From Spirochaetaceae bacterium (lineage in GTDB: Bacteria; Spirochaetota; Spirochaetia; B11-G9), in assembly GCA_030643345.1 (NCBI GenBank), contig DAOWMA010000002.1:1-23250 (forward strand): a DNA stretch of 23,250 bases, in the 5' to 3' direction. The notes below the pieces were generated by a model. The model was not told where the DNA came from, ran no database searches, and was given only the letters and a program-made list of their open reading frames with translations. Position 1 is the first letter of the stretch; each line of letters opens with the position of its first letter. The position numbers were made by a program, and so were the translations under genes. Of this stretch, positions 1 to 7,496 are shown piece after piece.

Positions 1-30
1 GAAAAAATAAGGGAAGAACGTATCCGATGA
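1..30 (+). CDS. 3' end of an upstream gene, truncated by the window edge
   Basis: Frame 1 is open from base 1 and reads EKIREERIR before a TGA at 28-30. That TGA overlaps the ATG of the next gene (27-29) in an ATGA junction, the same arrangement as the lolD/lolE junction at 1992-1995. This suggests that the lol genes are translationally coupled to an upstream gene. Only nine codons are visible, so no product can be named, and the frame could be open by chance. Confidence 0.35.
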   Translation, partial: EKIREERIR

Positions 31-1328
31 AACATCTGAATTGGATAATGTTTACTGCTTTTAGATATTTGAGAATAAGAAGTAAAAATCGTATGCTGGG
101 ACCTTCAGTGCTGGCAGTAGCCGGTATTTTGATTGGTGTTATGGCACTTGTATCAGTTCTTGGAGTTATGAATGGTTTCCAGCTTGGTTTTATTGAAGAT
201 ATTATTAATATAAATTCTTTTCACATTCGTGTTTTAAGTGATGAAATGAAAATTAATGAAAAAACAATGGATACTATTGTTACAATTAAAGGTGTTAAGT
301 CTGTACTTCCATTTCTTGATATACAAACTCTTGTTAAGGGAGAATTTTCTGACTATGAAGCTGTTAATGTAAGAGCTGTTCCCGGGAATATTAGAAATTA
401 TGATCCTGTAATGGCAGATCAACTAAATATTATAGATGGAGAACTTGAAATTCGGGGGGGGAATTCTATTCTTTTGGGACAGCAACTGGCGGCACGTCTT
501 GGAGTTGGTGTAGATGGCATTATCTCTCTGGTTTCAATGGAGGGGTCTAGCTTCAGGACCCTTACTCCAAATGAAAGAGTCTTAAATGTTACAGGAATAT
601 TTAAAAGCGGATATTATAATTTTGATAGATCTATGGCTTTTACCCTAATTTCCAATTCTGATATGCTTTCATCCGGTAAGGAAAAATTAATTTACGGTAT
701 TAAGCTTGTTGATCAATACAGGGACAGATCGATAGCTGCTTCTATTAAAGAAAAGCTTGGAGAAAACTATGAGGTGATTAGCTGGAGAGAGTTTAATTCA
801 TCTTTTTTCGGTGCCCTTAAAACAGAGAAAACTGCAATGATGCTGATAATTGGATTGATATTCATAGTTGTTGGTGTAAATATTAAACATTCTCTGGAAA
901 GGTCTGTAGTTGAAAGAAAAGAAGAAATAGGTATTTTAATGTCTCTTGGAGCACCTTCTTCTTCAATCAGGGCAATTTTTATTATCGAGGGGTTTATAAT
1001 TGGGATATCAGGAGGAGTTGCAGGATTAATTTCAGGTCTTCTTATAACCAGCAATATTAATTATATTTTTCGAATAGTTGAAAAAATAATGGGATTGATA
1101 GTTGTTTTTATCGGATTTATTATTTCACCCTTTACAATGAATAAGATAGATGCTGTTTCTATCTATTCATCTGCAAATTTCTATATTACCGAAGTACCGG
1201 TAAGAATTGTATATTCTGAAATACTGTTTGTATTTCTATTTGCAGTGTTGTCTTCAACCTGGGCAGCTTACTCTGCGTCAAAGATGGTTTCTCAATATCG
1301 CCCCTCGGAGGTACTTCGGTATGAATAA
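27..1328 (+). CDS. lolC: LolC/LolE-type lipoprotein-releasing ABC permease (first of two)
   Basis: Inner-membrane permease of a LolCDE complex, which extracts outer-membrane lipoproteins from the inner membrane using ATP hydrolysed by LolD. The 433-residue protein has the MacB/FtsX-type layout: a membrane segment near residues 24-48, a large periplasmic domain (about 50-262), then membrane segments near 268-292, 315-342 and 397-417, with a further hydrophobic stretch at about 350-368. The cytoplasmic coupling motif EEIGILMSLGA (299-309) and the terminal PSEVLRYE are typical. An AAGGGA stretch (9-14) lies 12 bases before the ATG; an alternative Met lies at codon 8. The gene ends 8 bases inside lolD. 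A run of eight G (454-461) falls in the periplasmic domain. LolC and LolE cannot be told apart from sequence alone; the symbol follows gene order. Confidence 0.85.
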   Translation: MKHLNWIMFTAFRYLRIRSKNRMLGPSVLAVAGILIGVMALVSVLGVMNGFQLGFIEDIININSFHIRVLSDEMKINEKTMDTIVTIKGVKSVLPFLDIQTLVKGEFSDYEAVNVRAVPGNIRNYDPVMADQLNIIDGELEIRGGNSILLGQQLAARLGVGVDGIISLVSMEGSSFRTLTPNERVLNVTGIFKSGYYNFDRSMAFTLISNSDMLSSGKEKLIYGIKLVDQYRDRSIAASIKEKLGENYEVISWREFNSSFFGALKTEKTAMMLIIGLIFIVVGVNIKHSLERSVVERKEEIGILMSLGAPSSSIRAIFIIEGFIIGISGGVAGLISGLLITSNINYIFRIVEKIMGLIVVFIGFIISPFTMNKIDAVSIYSSANFYITEVPVRIVYSEILFVFLFAVLSSTWAAYSASKMVSQYRPSEVLRYE

Positions 1329-1995
1329 TATCCTGATAAAAAATCTATATAAATCGTATCATAACGGAGTTGAACACCTCCAGATACTTACAGATTTAAA
1401 CCTTGTTGTTGAACCTAATACCAGAGTAATACTCACAGGAAGCAGTGGAAGTGGGAAAAGCACCTTATTGAACCTGATTTCAGGGATGGATAGCTTAACA
1501 AGCGGAACGATTGTTGTTGATGGTCATTTTGTGAACTTGCTGAGTGAAAATGATCTGGCTTTATTCAGATCCAAAAGTATAGGTCTCATTTTTCAGTTTC
1601 ATTATCTTTTAAAAGATTTTACTGCAGTTGAAAACGTAATGCTGCCAGCTTATATGACGGGAGTGAAAAAAACAGAAGCTCAGAACAGAGCAAGAGAATT
1701 ACTAAACGAAGTAGGACTTGGCGGGAGATTGGATCATCTGCCTTCACAGCTCTCCGGTGGAGAAAGGCAGAGAGTTGCTGTTGTAAGATCACTTATAAAT
1801 GATCCCGGAATTATACTTGCAGATGAGCCGACAGGGAATCTTGATGATAGTAATTCAAGGAAGGTAGAAGAGTTATTATTTGAGCTTGTAAAAAATCATG
1901 GAAAAACATTATTGCTGGTTACACATGATAGAACTCTTGCTGAAAAAGGTGACATACAACTTAAACTGGAAAATGGAAAACTGGCTGAGTTATGA
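1321..1995 (+). CDS. lolD: Lipoprotein-releasing system ATP-binding protein LolD
   Basis: ATPase subunit of the LolCDE lipoprotein exporter, acting at the cytoplasmic face of the inner membrane. The 224-residue protein has all ABC motifs: Walker A GSSGSGKST (40-48), Q-loop Gln92, signature LSGGE (144-148), Walker B IILADEP (164-170) and the switch His202. The frame stays open upstream to 1207, but the start at 1321 is preferred because GGAGGT lies at 1307-1312 with an 8-base spacer and because the family begins just before the first beta strand. It overlaps the upstream permease by 8 bases and the downstream permease by 4 (ATGA), so the three subunits are translationally coupled. MacB-type ATPases are similar, but flanking by two LolC/E-like permeases favours LolD. 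Confidence 0.9.
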   Translation: MNNILIKNLYKSYHNGVEHLQILTDLNLVVEPNTRVILTGSSGSGKSTLLNLISGMDSLTSGTIVVDGHFVNLLSENDLALFRSKSIGLIFQFHYLLKDFTAVENVMLPAYMTGVKKTEAQNRARELLNEVGLGGRLDHLPSQLSGGERQRVAVVRSLINDPGIILADEPTGNLDDSNSRKVEELLFELVKNHGKTLLLVTHDRTLAEKGDIQLKLENGKLAEL

Positions 1996-3296
1996 TAAAT
2001 AGCCGTGCTTTTTTTCTTGCTATAAAGTTTTTTGCTGGAAGAAACCAATTAGTAAATAATAAAAATCTTTTAGGGGCCGTTCTGGGAATAGGTTTATCAC
2101 TTATTCCTCTTATTGTTGTTCTTGAGATCTCCAGCGGGATGATAGAGGGCATTACCCATCGTTACATGGAAATTGGTTCATACCATCTGCAAGTAAGGAA
2201 CTATAATCAAATTGATCCTGAAGTTGAAGAAGATACAATAAATGGAATTGCAAATTTGTCAGGTGTAAAAGCTGTCTTCCCTGTAATAACAGGTCTTGGT
2301 CTTGCATACTCGAAAGAAGGAAGAACAGGTATAAGTTTCAAAGCATTACCTGAAAATTATATGGATATTGATATTTCAGCTAAAGAGTATATTACCATTG
2401 AATCCGGTGAATTTATACTGGATACAAGGGATTCTGCACTGCTGAGTTCTGAAGTTGCGCGAATTTTAGAAGTTGTACCTGGAGATAGAATAAAGATTTT
2501 AACTGCCAGGAAGGTCCCCGGACGTCGTCCTGTATTAAAACCATCATATTTGACAGTAAGAGGTATATTCTCTACTGGTTACTATGAGCTGGATGCCCTG
2601 AGTATATATATCAATATCGAAAAAGGTAAAACCCTGTTTAAGGGGAAAGGCAGTTCGTTTATTGCTGTAAAGCTGGACGATCCATTTAATAATATTGAAA
2701 AACAGACATCTAATATTAGAAATCAACTTGCTTCAGGTTTCCTTGTTTCAAACTGGTATGATCTTGAACGAAGTATGATAGATAGTTTTAATACCACAAA
2801 AACGATTCTGCTTTTTATTATGATAGTTATTGTATTGGTAGCAGCTATAAACATCTCTTCGGCAGTGGTTATGCTTGTAATGGAAAAGGAAGCTGAGATT
2901 GCCATGTTGAAGAGTACAGGAGTATCTTCGTTTTTGATTACAAGAGCTTTTGTATATATTGGATTTATTATAGGTTTGGCGGGAACCTTTACCGGTTTAT
3001 TAACCGGTTTAATGATTGCGGTAAATATTAATGGAATTATTACAATTGCAGAGTTAATTATTAATAATGTTTATATTGTTTTGCAGATTATTATATCACC
3101 AATTTTTACTCTTGCTGACCGGGGAATAGTATTGATTGATACTGCATATTATCTGGAAAAAATTCCAATAAGACTCAATATTTCTGAAATCCTGATAATA
3201 TCTTCATTAACAATCCTTCTTTCGACTGCAGCAGCTTATTTTCCTGCAATAAAGGCCGGCAGGTTAAAACCAATGGATATTTTACGAAAACATTGA
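1992..3296 (+). CDS. lolE: LolC/LolE-type lipoprotein-releasing ABC permease (second of two)
   Basis: Second permease of the LolCDE complex, a 434-residue paralogue of the product of the gene starting at 27. It has a membrane segment near residues 27-48, a periplasmic domain of about 220 residues, and membrane segments near 272-297, 318-345 and 398-420, with an extra hydrophobic stretch around 355-370. The coupling motif EAEIAMLKSTG and the C-terminal PMDILRKH are as expected. Two different permeases around one ATPase indicate a LolC/LolE heterodimer rather than a LolF homodimer. The ATG overlaps the lolD stop (ATGA), so expression depends on lolD translation. It is the last gene of the operon; the next gene begins 124 bases on, behind its own promoter-like sequence. 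Confidence 0.85.
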   Translation: MINSRAFFLAIKFFAGRNQLVNNKNLLGAVLGIGLSLIPLIVVLEISSGMIEGITHRYMEIGSYHLQVRNYNQIDPEVEEDTINGIANLSGVKAVFPVITGLGLAYSKEGRTGISFKALPENYMDIDISAKEYITIESGEFILDTRDSALLSSEVARILEVVPGDRIKILTARKVPGRRPVLKPSYLTVRGIFSTGYYELDALSIYINIEKGKTLFKGKGSSFIAVKLDDPFNNIEKQTSNIRNQLASGFLVSNWYDLERSMIDSFNTTKTILLFIMIVIVLVAAINISSAVVMLVMEKEAEIAMLKSTGVSSFLITRAFVYIGFIIGLAGTFTGLLTGLMIAVNINGIITIAELIINNVYIVLQIIISPIFTLADRGIVLIDTAYYLEKIPIRLNISEILIISSLTILLSTAAAYFPAIKAGRLKPMDILRKH

Positions 3297-3331
3297 TTTT
3301 GGGACTAAATAAATCTTTTTTGGTGTTAAGA

Positions 3332-3360
3332 TTGTTATTTTTAAATAAAATTTGTATATT
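3332..3360 (+). promoter_or_regulatory. Probable sigma70-type promoter for mcsA-mcsB-clpC-rnz
   Basis: TTGTTA (3332-3337), a 17-base spacer, then TATATT (3355-3360), in the 124-base gap after lolE. Transcription would begin near 3367, giving a leader of about 54 bases. No CtsR direct-repeat operator (GGTCAAA type) and no CIRCE inverted repeat is visible here, although these are the usual regulators of clpC operons in Firmicutes. Prediction from motif only. Confidence 0.5.
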
Positions 3361-3369
3361 AATAAAATT

Positions 3370-3394
3370 CTACCTGCATATAGGTTGGTTTTTT
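3370..3394 (+). terminator. Weak stem-loop followed by T6 (lol terminator or mcsA attenuator)
   Basis: ACCT (3372-3375) pairs with AGGT (3382-3385) around a six-base loop, with a T-T mismatch and one more C-G pair outside, followed by T6 at 3389-3394. It could end lolE transcripts. If the promoter at 3332-3360 is right, it also sits 3 bases into the mcsA leader and could act there. The stem is short, so confidence is low. Confidence 0.3.
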
Positions 3395-3420
3395 GTTATT
3401 ATTAATATAGGGATACAATA

Positions 3421-3936
3421 ATGATTTGTGAAATTTGTAAGAAAAAAACAGCAGTTTTTCATATACAGCAGATTATAGGTGAAGATGTATACGAAATGCA
3501 TCTATGCAGAGACTGTGCATCAAGGAATGGTATTTCAAAGGGTGGTAATTCTTTTGATTTTTCCTTTTCTAAACTGCTTACAGGATTTATTAGGAATAGT
3601 GCATTACCTGAAAAATCAATAAATGAATCTGAGAAATGCAGTACATGCGGTACTAAGGTTTCTGAAATGGAAAAAGATGGACAGGTTGGTTGCCCAAATT
3701 GTTATGCTTCCTTTAGAAGCAGTATTGCTGCTAATATTTCCATGAATGGATCGTATATATTTCACACAGGGAAGCTCCCTGTCAGATTAAAAGCATATAA
3801 AACAATTCTTATTGATAAAGAAAATCTTAAAAAAGAATTAGAAGAAGCTGTAATAAACGAGGAATATGAAAATGCAGTCATAATAAGAGATAAACTTACA
3901 AATATTGATGCTGGATTTGGATTTGATGATGAATAG
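3421..3936 (+). CDS. mcsA: McsA-like zinc-finger protein with UVR domain
   Basis: McsA is the zinc-binding partner and activator of the protein-arginine kinase McsB and helps deliver substrates to ClpC. This 171-residue protein has four CxxC pairs (C3/C6, C29/C32, C73/C76, C91/C94), enough for two zinc sites, and a UVR helical hairpin at about 135-162 (LKKELEEAVINEEYENAVII). Length and layout match the family. The start is supported by AGGGA at 3409-3413 with a 7-base spacer. The end overlaps mcsB by 8 bases, so the pair is probably coupled. Since the neighbouring McsB looks catalytically impaired, this McsA may serve an adaptor complex rather than kinase activation (inference). Confidence 0.88.
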   Translation: MICEICKKKTAVFHIQQIIGEDVYEMHLCRDCASRNGISKGGNSFDFSFSKLLTGFIRNSALPEKSINESEKCSTCGTKVSEMEKDGQVGCPNCYASFRSSIAANISMNGSYIFHTGKLPVRLKAYKTILIDKENLKKELEEAVINEEYENAVIIRDKLTNIDAGFGFDDE

Positions 3937-4975
3937 TACTTTATTATTAAAAGAGATACCTGGATGGTTCAGAGATGAAGGTAAAGAGGAAGATGTTGTA
4001 ATTTCTACCAGAGTCAGGCTATCAAGAAATTTAACAGGGTTTCTTTTCCCGAATAAAATGGAATTAAAAGATGAAGAACGGGTAAAAAATATTATTGTAG
4101 AAGCATTTGAAATGACAGACGGCGGGATGGATATATTTTCTGTTGACAGTCTAAACAGCATAGAAAGAAGAATGCTGGCTGAAAGAAATCTAATTTCACA
4201 AAATTTTACTATTACCAAAAATAAAACTTTTATTTTAAGTAAAGATCAGAAAACAGCATGTATGATAAATGAGCATGACCATCTACTGATTGCTGAATAT
4301 CGAAGTGGTTTGGATTTGGTGGATGCATACAGCACAGTAAATATGCTGGAATCAAGGCTTGAGAAATTGCTTGATTTTGCTGTTTCACTTGAATTCGGTT
4401 ATTTAAATGAGAATATAAGGAATTCAGGAACAGGTTTAAAAGTGTCTGTTATGCTGCATTTACCTGCACTGGTCAATTTGTCCCTGTTTGACCGCGCTAT
4501 AAAATCTTCTCTTGAAAGAGAATTTACAGTTAAAGGTTATTTGGGTAATGATGATGGGTCATTAGGTGATATCTATCAAATTTCAAATGGATTAGCTATT
4601 GGAAATAAGGAAGAAGAGTATATAGATAAACTTGCAAAAACTTGTATAAAATTAGTAGATTATGAGAGGCAGGCCAGAGCTGAACTTGTTCATAGAAAAA
4701 AGATTGAGCTTGAAGACAGGCATTACCGCTCAATTGGTCTTATTAAACATTGCAGATTGTTAAGCTCAGCAGAAGCTGTCAGTGCTTTAACTGATATTAG
4801 ACTGGGTATAGTGCTTGGTTGGTCGAAGCTGGATATAGGTACAGTAAACTCTTTATTACTTTTGTCTCAAAAAGCTCATATTCAGTATTTAATTGGAAGT
4901 AGTGATAGTGATAATCTAATAATTGATTCTAAACGTGCTGAAATGATTAGAAATTCATTAGGTCTTGATAAATAA
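3929..4975 (+). CDS. mcsB: McsB-family protein-arginine kinase homologue, probable pseudokinase
   Basis: McsB belongs to the phosphagen (ATP:guanido) kinases and marks proteins with phospho-arginine for ClpCP. This 348-residue protein aligns along its whole length with the family: STRVRLSRN (26-34), SVMLHLPAL (173-181), DIYQISN (214-220) and ALTDIRLGIVLG (286-297). However, the active site is altered. The family NEEDHLR reads NEHDHLL (114-120), the conserved Cys before GTG is Asn162, the Arg of RASV is Lys171, and the RG..GE loop has Lys202 and Asn207. The C-terminal RDxxRA phospho-arginine pocket reads ID..RA (332-337). The ATP-contacting Arg28 and Arg30 remain. The start at 3929 fits the family N-terminus; ATG 3926 is an in-frame alternative. 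The gene overlaps mcsA by 8 bases. The family is certain; kinase activity is doubtful. Confidence 0.88.
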   Translation: MNSTLLLKEIPGWFRDEGKEEDVVISTRVRLSRNLTGFLFPNKMELKDEERVKNIIVEAFEMTDGGMDIFSVDSLNSIERRMLAERNLISQNFTITKNKTFILSKDQKTACMINEHDHLLIAEYRSGLDLVDAYSTVNMLESRLEKLLDFAVSLEFGYLNENIRNSGTGLKVSVMLHLPALVNLSLFDRAIKSSLEREFTVKGYLGNDDGSLGDIYQISNGLAIGNKEEEYIDKLAKTCIKLVDYERQARAELVHRKKIELEDRHYRSIGLIKHCRLLSSAEAVSALTDIRLGIVLGWSKLDIGTVNSLLLLSQKAHIQYLIGSSDSDNLIIDSKRAEMIRNSLGLDK

Positions 4976-4989
4976 AATTGGAGGTACCG

Positions 4990-7485
4990 ATGTTTAAGGG
5001 TCTTACACAACGTGCACAACGAATATTAACTATATATGCTCAGGAAGAGGCAAAGCGTTTCCATTCTGACCAATTACTGCCGGAACATATTATTCTGGCA
5101 TTGCTGAAAGACGGAGAGGGACTTGGCTTCAGAGTCCTGCGATCATTGAATGTGGATCCGGTAGCACTCCAGGTTGAAATAGAAAAGAATATTCCCAAGA
5201 AACATTCAGGGTATATTTTAGGAGATGTACCTCCATCTCACAGGGGTAAAAATATACTTGAAGGTTCAGCAGAAGAAGCAAGGAAAATGGGTTTTCAATA
5301 TATTGGTACAGAACATCTGTTATTGGCATCAGTAATGGAGACTGGCAGTATTGTTCAGCGCTTTCTGTTTAAAAATTCTGTGGGGCAGGAAGAAATAAGA
5401 AATACAATTTTAAAACTGCGAAAAAATGAACCGCCAATGAGAAAACATAATATTCCTGTACAGTCGGTAAAGCATAAACAATCCAATATCAACACAAAGG
5501 GAACACCTACTATCGATGAGTTTTCACGGGACCTGACAGAATATGCACGTCTTAATAAACTTGATCCTGTAATTGGACGGAAAAAAGAGATTAAGAGAGT
5601 TATACAAATACTTGCAAGACGTACAAAAAATAACCCTGTACTTATTGGTGAGCCTGGAGTAGGTAAAACCGCCATAGTTGAAGGTCTTGCTCAAATAATT
5701 GTTTCTGGTGAAGGTCCTGATATCCTGACTGGTAAAAGGGTGCTTACTCTTGATATTGCTTCTTTAATTGCGGGTACAAAATATAGGGGAGAGTTTGAAG
5801 AGCGTCTGAAGAGAGTTATGAAGGAAGTTCATTCAGTAGGTAATATTATTCTGTTTATTGATGAACTGCACATGATAATAGGAGCCGGTGGTGCAGAGGG
5901 ATCCATTGATGCTTCAAATATGTTGAAACCGGCTCTCTCCAGAGGAGAACTTCAGTGTATTGGGGCTACAACTTTAAGAGAGTATAGAAAGTATATTGAG
6001 AAGGATGCAGCTCTTGAAAGAAGATTTCAGCCTGTTTTTATAGATGAACCAGGAATTGAAGAAACAGTTGAGATACTTGAGGGTATAATAACGAAATATG
6101 AGGAGCATCATTATGTAACGTATACCAAAGAAGCCATTCGAATTGCAGCAGTAGTATCAAATCGATATATAACTGATCGTTTTTTACCGGATAAAGCTAT
6201 TGATCTTATAGATGAGGCAGGTTCTGTTAAGCGGATTGAAAATGCTGTAAGACCGGAGGGTTTAAAAAATCTGGAACAGGAAATTGATGAATTAACAAGA
6301 CAAAAAAAGAACCTGGTCAGTAATCAGGATTATGAAAAAGCAGCAGCAGTACGTGATAAGGTGCGTGACCTTAAATTAAAAATAGATATATTTAATAAAA
6401 GCTGGCATAACATAAGAGAAAAGAAAAGAGTAATAGTTAACGAAATAGATATAGAGAATGTAATTTCAGAAATGACTGGTATTCCTCTGGCGCGAATAGC
6501 GCAAACGGAATCGGAAAGGCTGCTTGAAACAGAAGCGGAATTGCATAAAACAGTAATTGGACAGAATGAAGCGATAACTGCTATAGCATCAAGTATAAGA
6601 AGAGCCAGGACTGGATTGTCATCTCCTGACAGACCTATGGGATCATTTATTTTTCTTGGGCCTACAGGAGTAGGAAAAACTCTGCTTGCTAAAACTCTTG
6701 CACAATTTCTATTTGGAGATAATGATGCTTTAATTAGAATTGATATGTCAGATTTCATGGAAAAACATAATATAAGTCGATTGGTAGGAGCACCTCCTGG
6801 TTATATAGGATATGAAGAAGGCGGTCTGCTGACTGAAAAGATACGAAGAAGACCTTATAGTGTTGTTTTATTGGATGAAATAGAAAAAGCACATCCTGAT
6901 GTTTTTAATCTTCTTCTACAGGTATTGGAAGAAGGGGAACTTCAGGACAATTTGGGGCATAAGGTGTCATTCCGGAACACTGTTCTAATTATGACATCAA
7001 ATGCAGGTGCAAGAGAGATTACCAGGGAGAGTGCTCTTGGTTTCAAGACACATGAAGGAGTTCTTAATTATACTGAGATAAAGGCTTCAGCCATGAATGA
7101 ACTTAAAAGACTTTTTAGACCTGAATTTATTAATAGAGTTGATGAGATAATAGTTTTTGAGAGTTTATCAAGAGAAAACTTAAGGGAAATACTGGAAGTA
7201 TTACTTGATGAAGTTAAAATGAGATTGCTTCAGATGAATATTGTGATTGAAATTAAAAAAACAGTTAAGGAATTTCTAATTGATTCCGGTTTTGATGTAA
7301 AGTTTGGAGCAAGACCATTAAGAAGGGCAATACAAAAAGAGATTGAAGATCCTTTATCATTGCAAATACTTCAAGGTGAATGTCCTTATGGCAGCAGAAT
7401 AAATACCAGCCTCAGGAAAGGTAAAATATTTTTTAAAATTAATAAACCAAATACTGTTGAGGTCAAGACAGCTGTACGTTCTTAG
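4990..7485 (+). CDS. clpC: ATP-dependent Clp protease ATP-binding subunit ClpC
   Basis: Hexameric AAA+ unfoldase that feeds substrates to ClpP. The 831-residue protein has two N-terminal Clp repeats (about 1-145), AAA1 with Walker A GEPGVGKT (220-227) and Walker B ILFIDE (287-292), a middle region with a UVR motif (about 430-466) that distinguishes ClpC from ClpA/ClpB, and AAA2 with Walker A GPTGVGKT (557-564), Walker B VVLLDE (625-630) and sensor 2 GARPLRR (773-779). LGF (683-685) sits where the ClpP-docking loop is expected, so it should work with a ClpP encoded elsewhere. Glu32 and Glu108 match the two phospho-arginine-binding Glu described for B. subtilis ClpC. GGAGGT at 4980-4985 with a 4-base spacer fixes the ATG at 4990; an in-frame TTG at 4978 would place the Shine-Dalgarno inside the gene. 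Confidence 0.95.
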   Translation: MFKGLTQRAQRILTIYAQEEAKRFHSDQLLPEHIILALLKDGEGLGFRVLRSLNVDPVALQVEIEKNIPKKHSGYILGDVPPSHRGKNILEGSAEEARKMGFQYIGTEHLLLASVMETGSIVQRFLFKNSVGQEEIRNTILKLRKNEPPMRKHNIPVQSVKHKQSNINTKGTPTIDEFSRDLTEYARLNKLDPVIGRKKEIKRVIQILARRTKNNPVLIGEPGVGKTAIVEGLAQIIVSGEGPDILTGKRVLTLDIASLIAGTKYRGEFEERLKRVMKEVHSVGNIILFIDELHMIIGAGGAEGSIDASNMLKPALSRGELQCIGATTLREYRKYIEKDAALERRFQPVFIDEPGIEETVEILEGIITKYEEHHYVTYTKEAIRIAAVVSNRYITDRFLPDKAIDLIDEAGSVKRIENAVRPEGLKNLEQEIDELTRQKKNLVSNQDYEKAAAVRDKVRDLKLKIDIFNKSWHNIREKKRVIVNEIDIENVISEMTGIPLARIAQTESERLLETEAELHKTVIGQNEAITAIASSIRRARTGLSSPDRPMGSFIFLGPTGVGKTLLAKTLAQFLFGDNDALIRIDMSDFMEKHNISRLVGAPPGYIGYEEGGLLTEKIRRRPYSVVLLDEIEKAHPDVFNLLLQVLEEGELQDNLGHKVSFRNTVLIMTSNAGAREITRESALGFKTHEGVLNYTEIKASAMNELKRLFRPEFINRVDEIIVFESLSRENLREILEVLLDEVKMRLLQMNIVIEIKKTVKEFLIDSGFDVKFGARPLRRAIQKEIEDPLSLQILQGECPYGSRINTSLRKGKIFFKINKPNTVEVKTAVRS

Positions 7486-7496
7486 AGGTTAAAATT

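Noticed and set aside
1207..1320. Upstream extension of LolD by 38 residues
   Set aside because: The extension lies inside the preceding permease gene, does not resemble an ABC N-terminus, and the ATG at 1321 has GGAGGT at the right distance.
3838..4218. Minus-strand open frame across the mcsA/mcsB junction
   Set aside because: It is covered by two well-supported plus-strand genes and has no recognisable motif or ribosome binding site.
4978..4989. TTG start four codons upstream of the ClpC ATG
   Set aside because: It would place the perfect GGAGGT Shine-Dalgarno inside the coding region; the ATG at 4990 matches the family N-terminus.
6330..6758. Minus-strand 142-codon open frame within clpC
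   Set aside because: It is antisense to the conserved middle region and AAA2 Walker A of ClpC, and its composition is that of a shadow frame.
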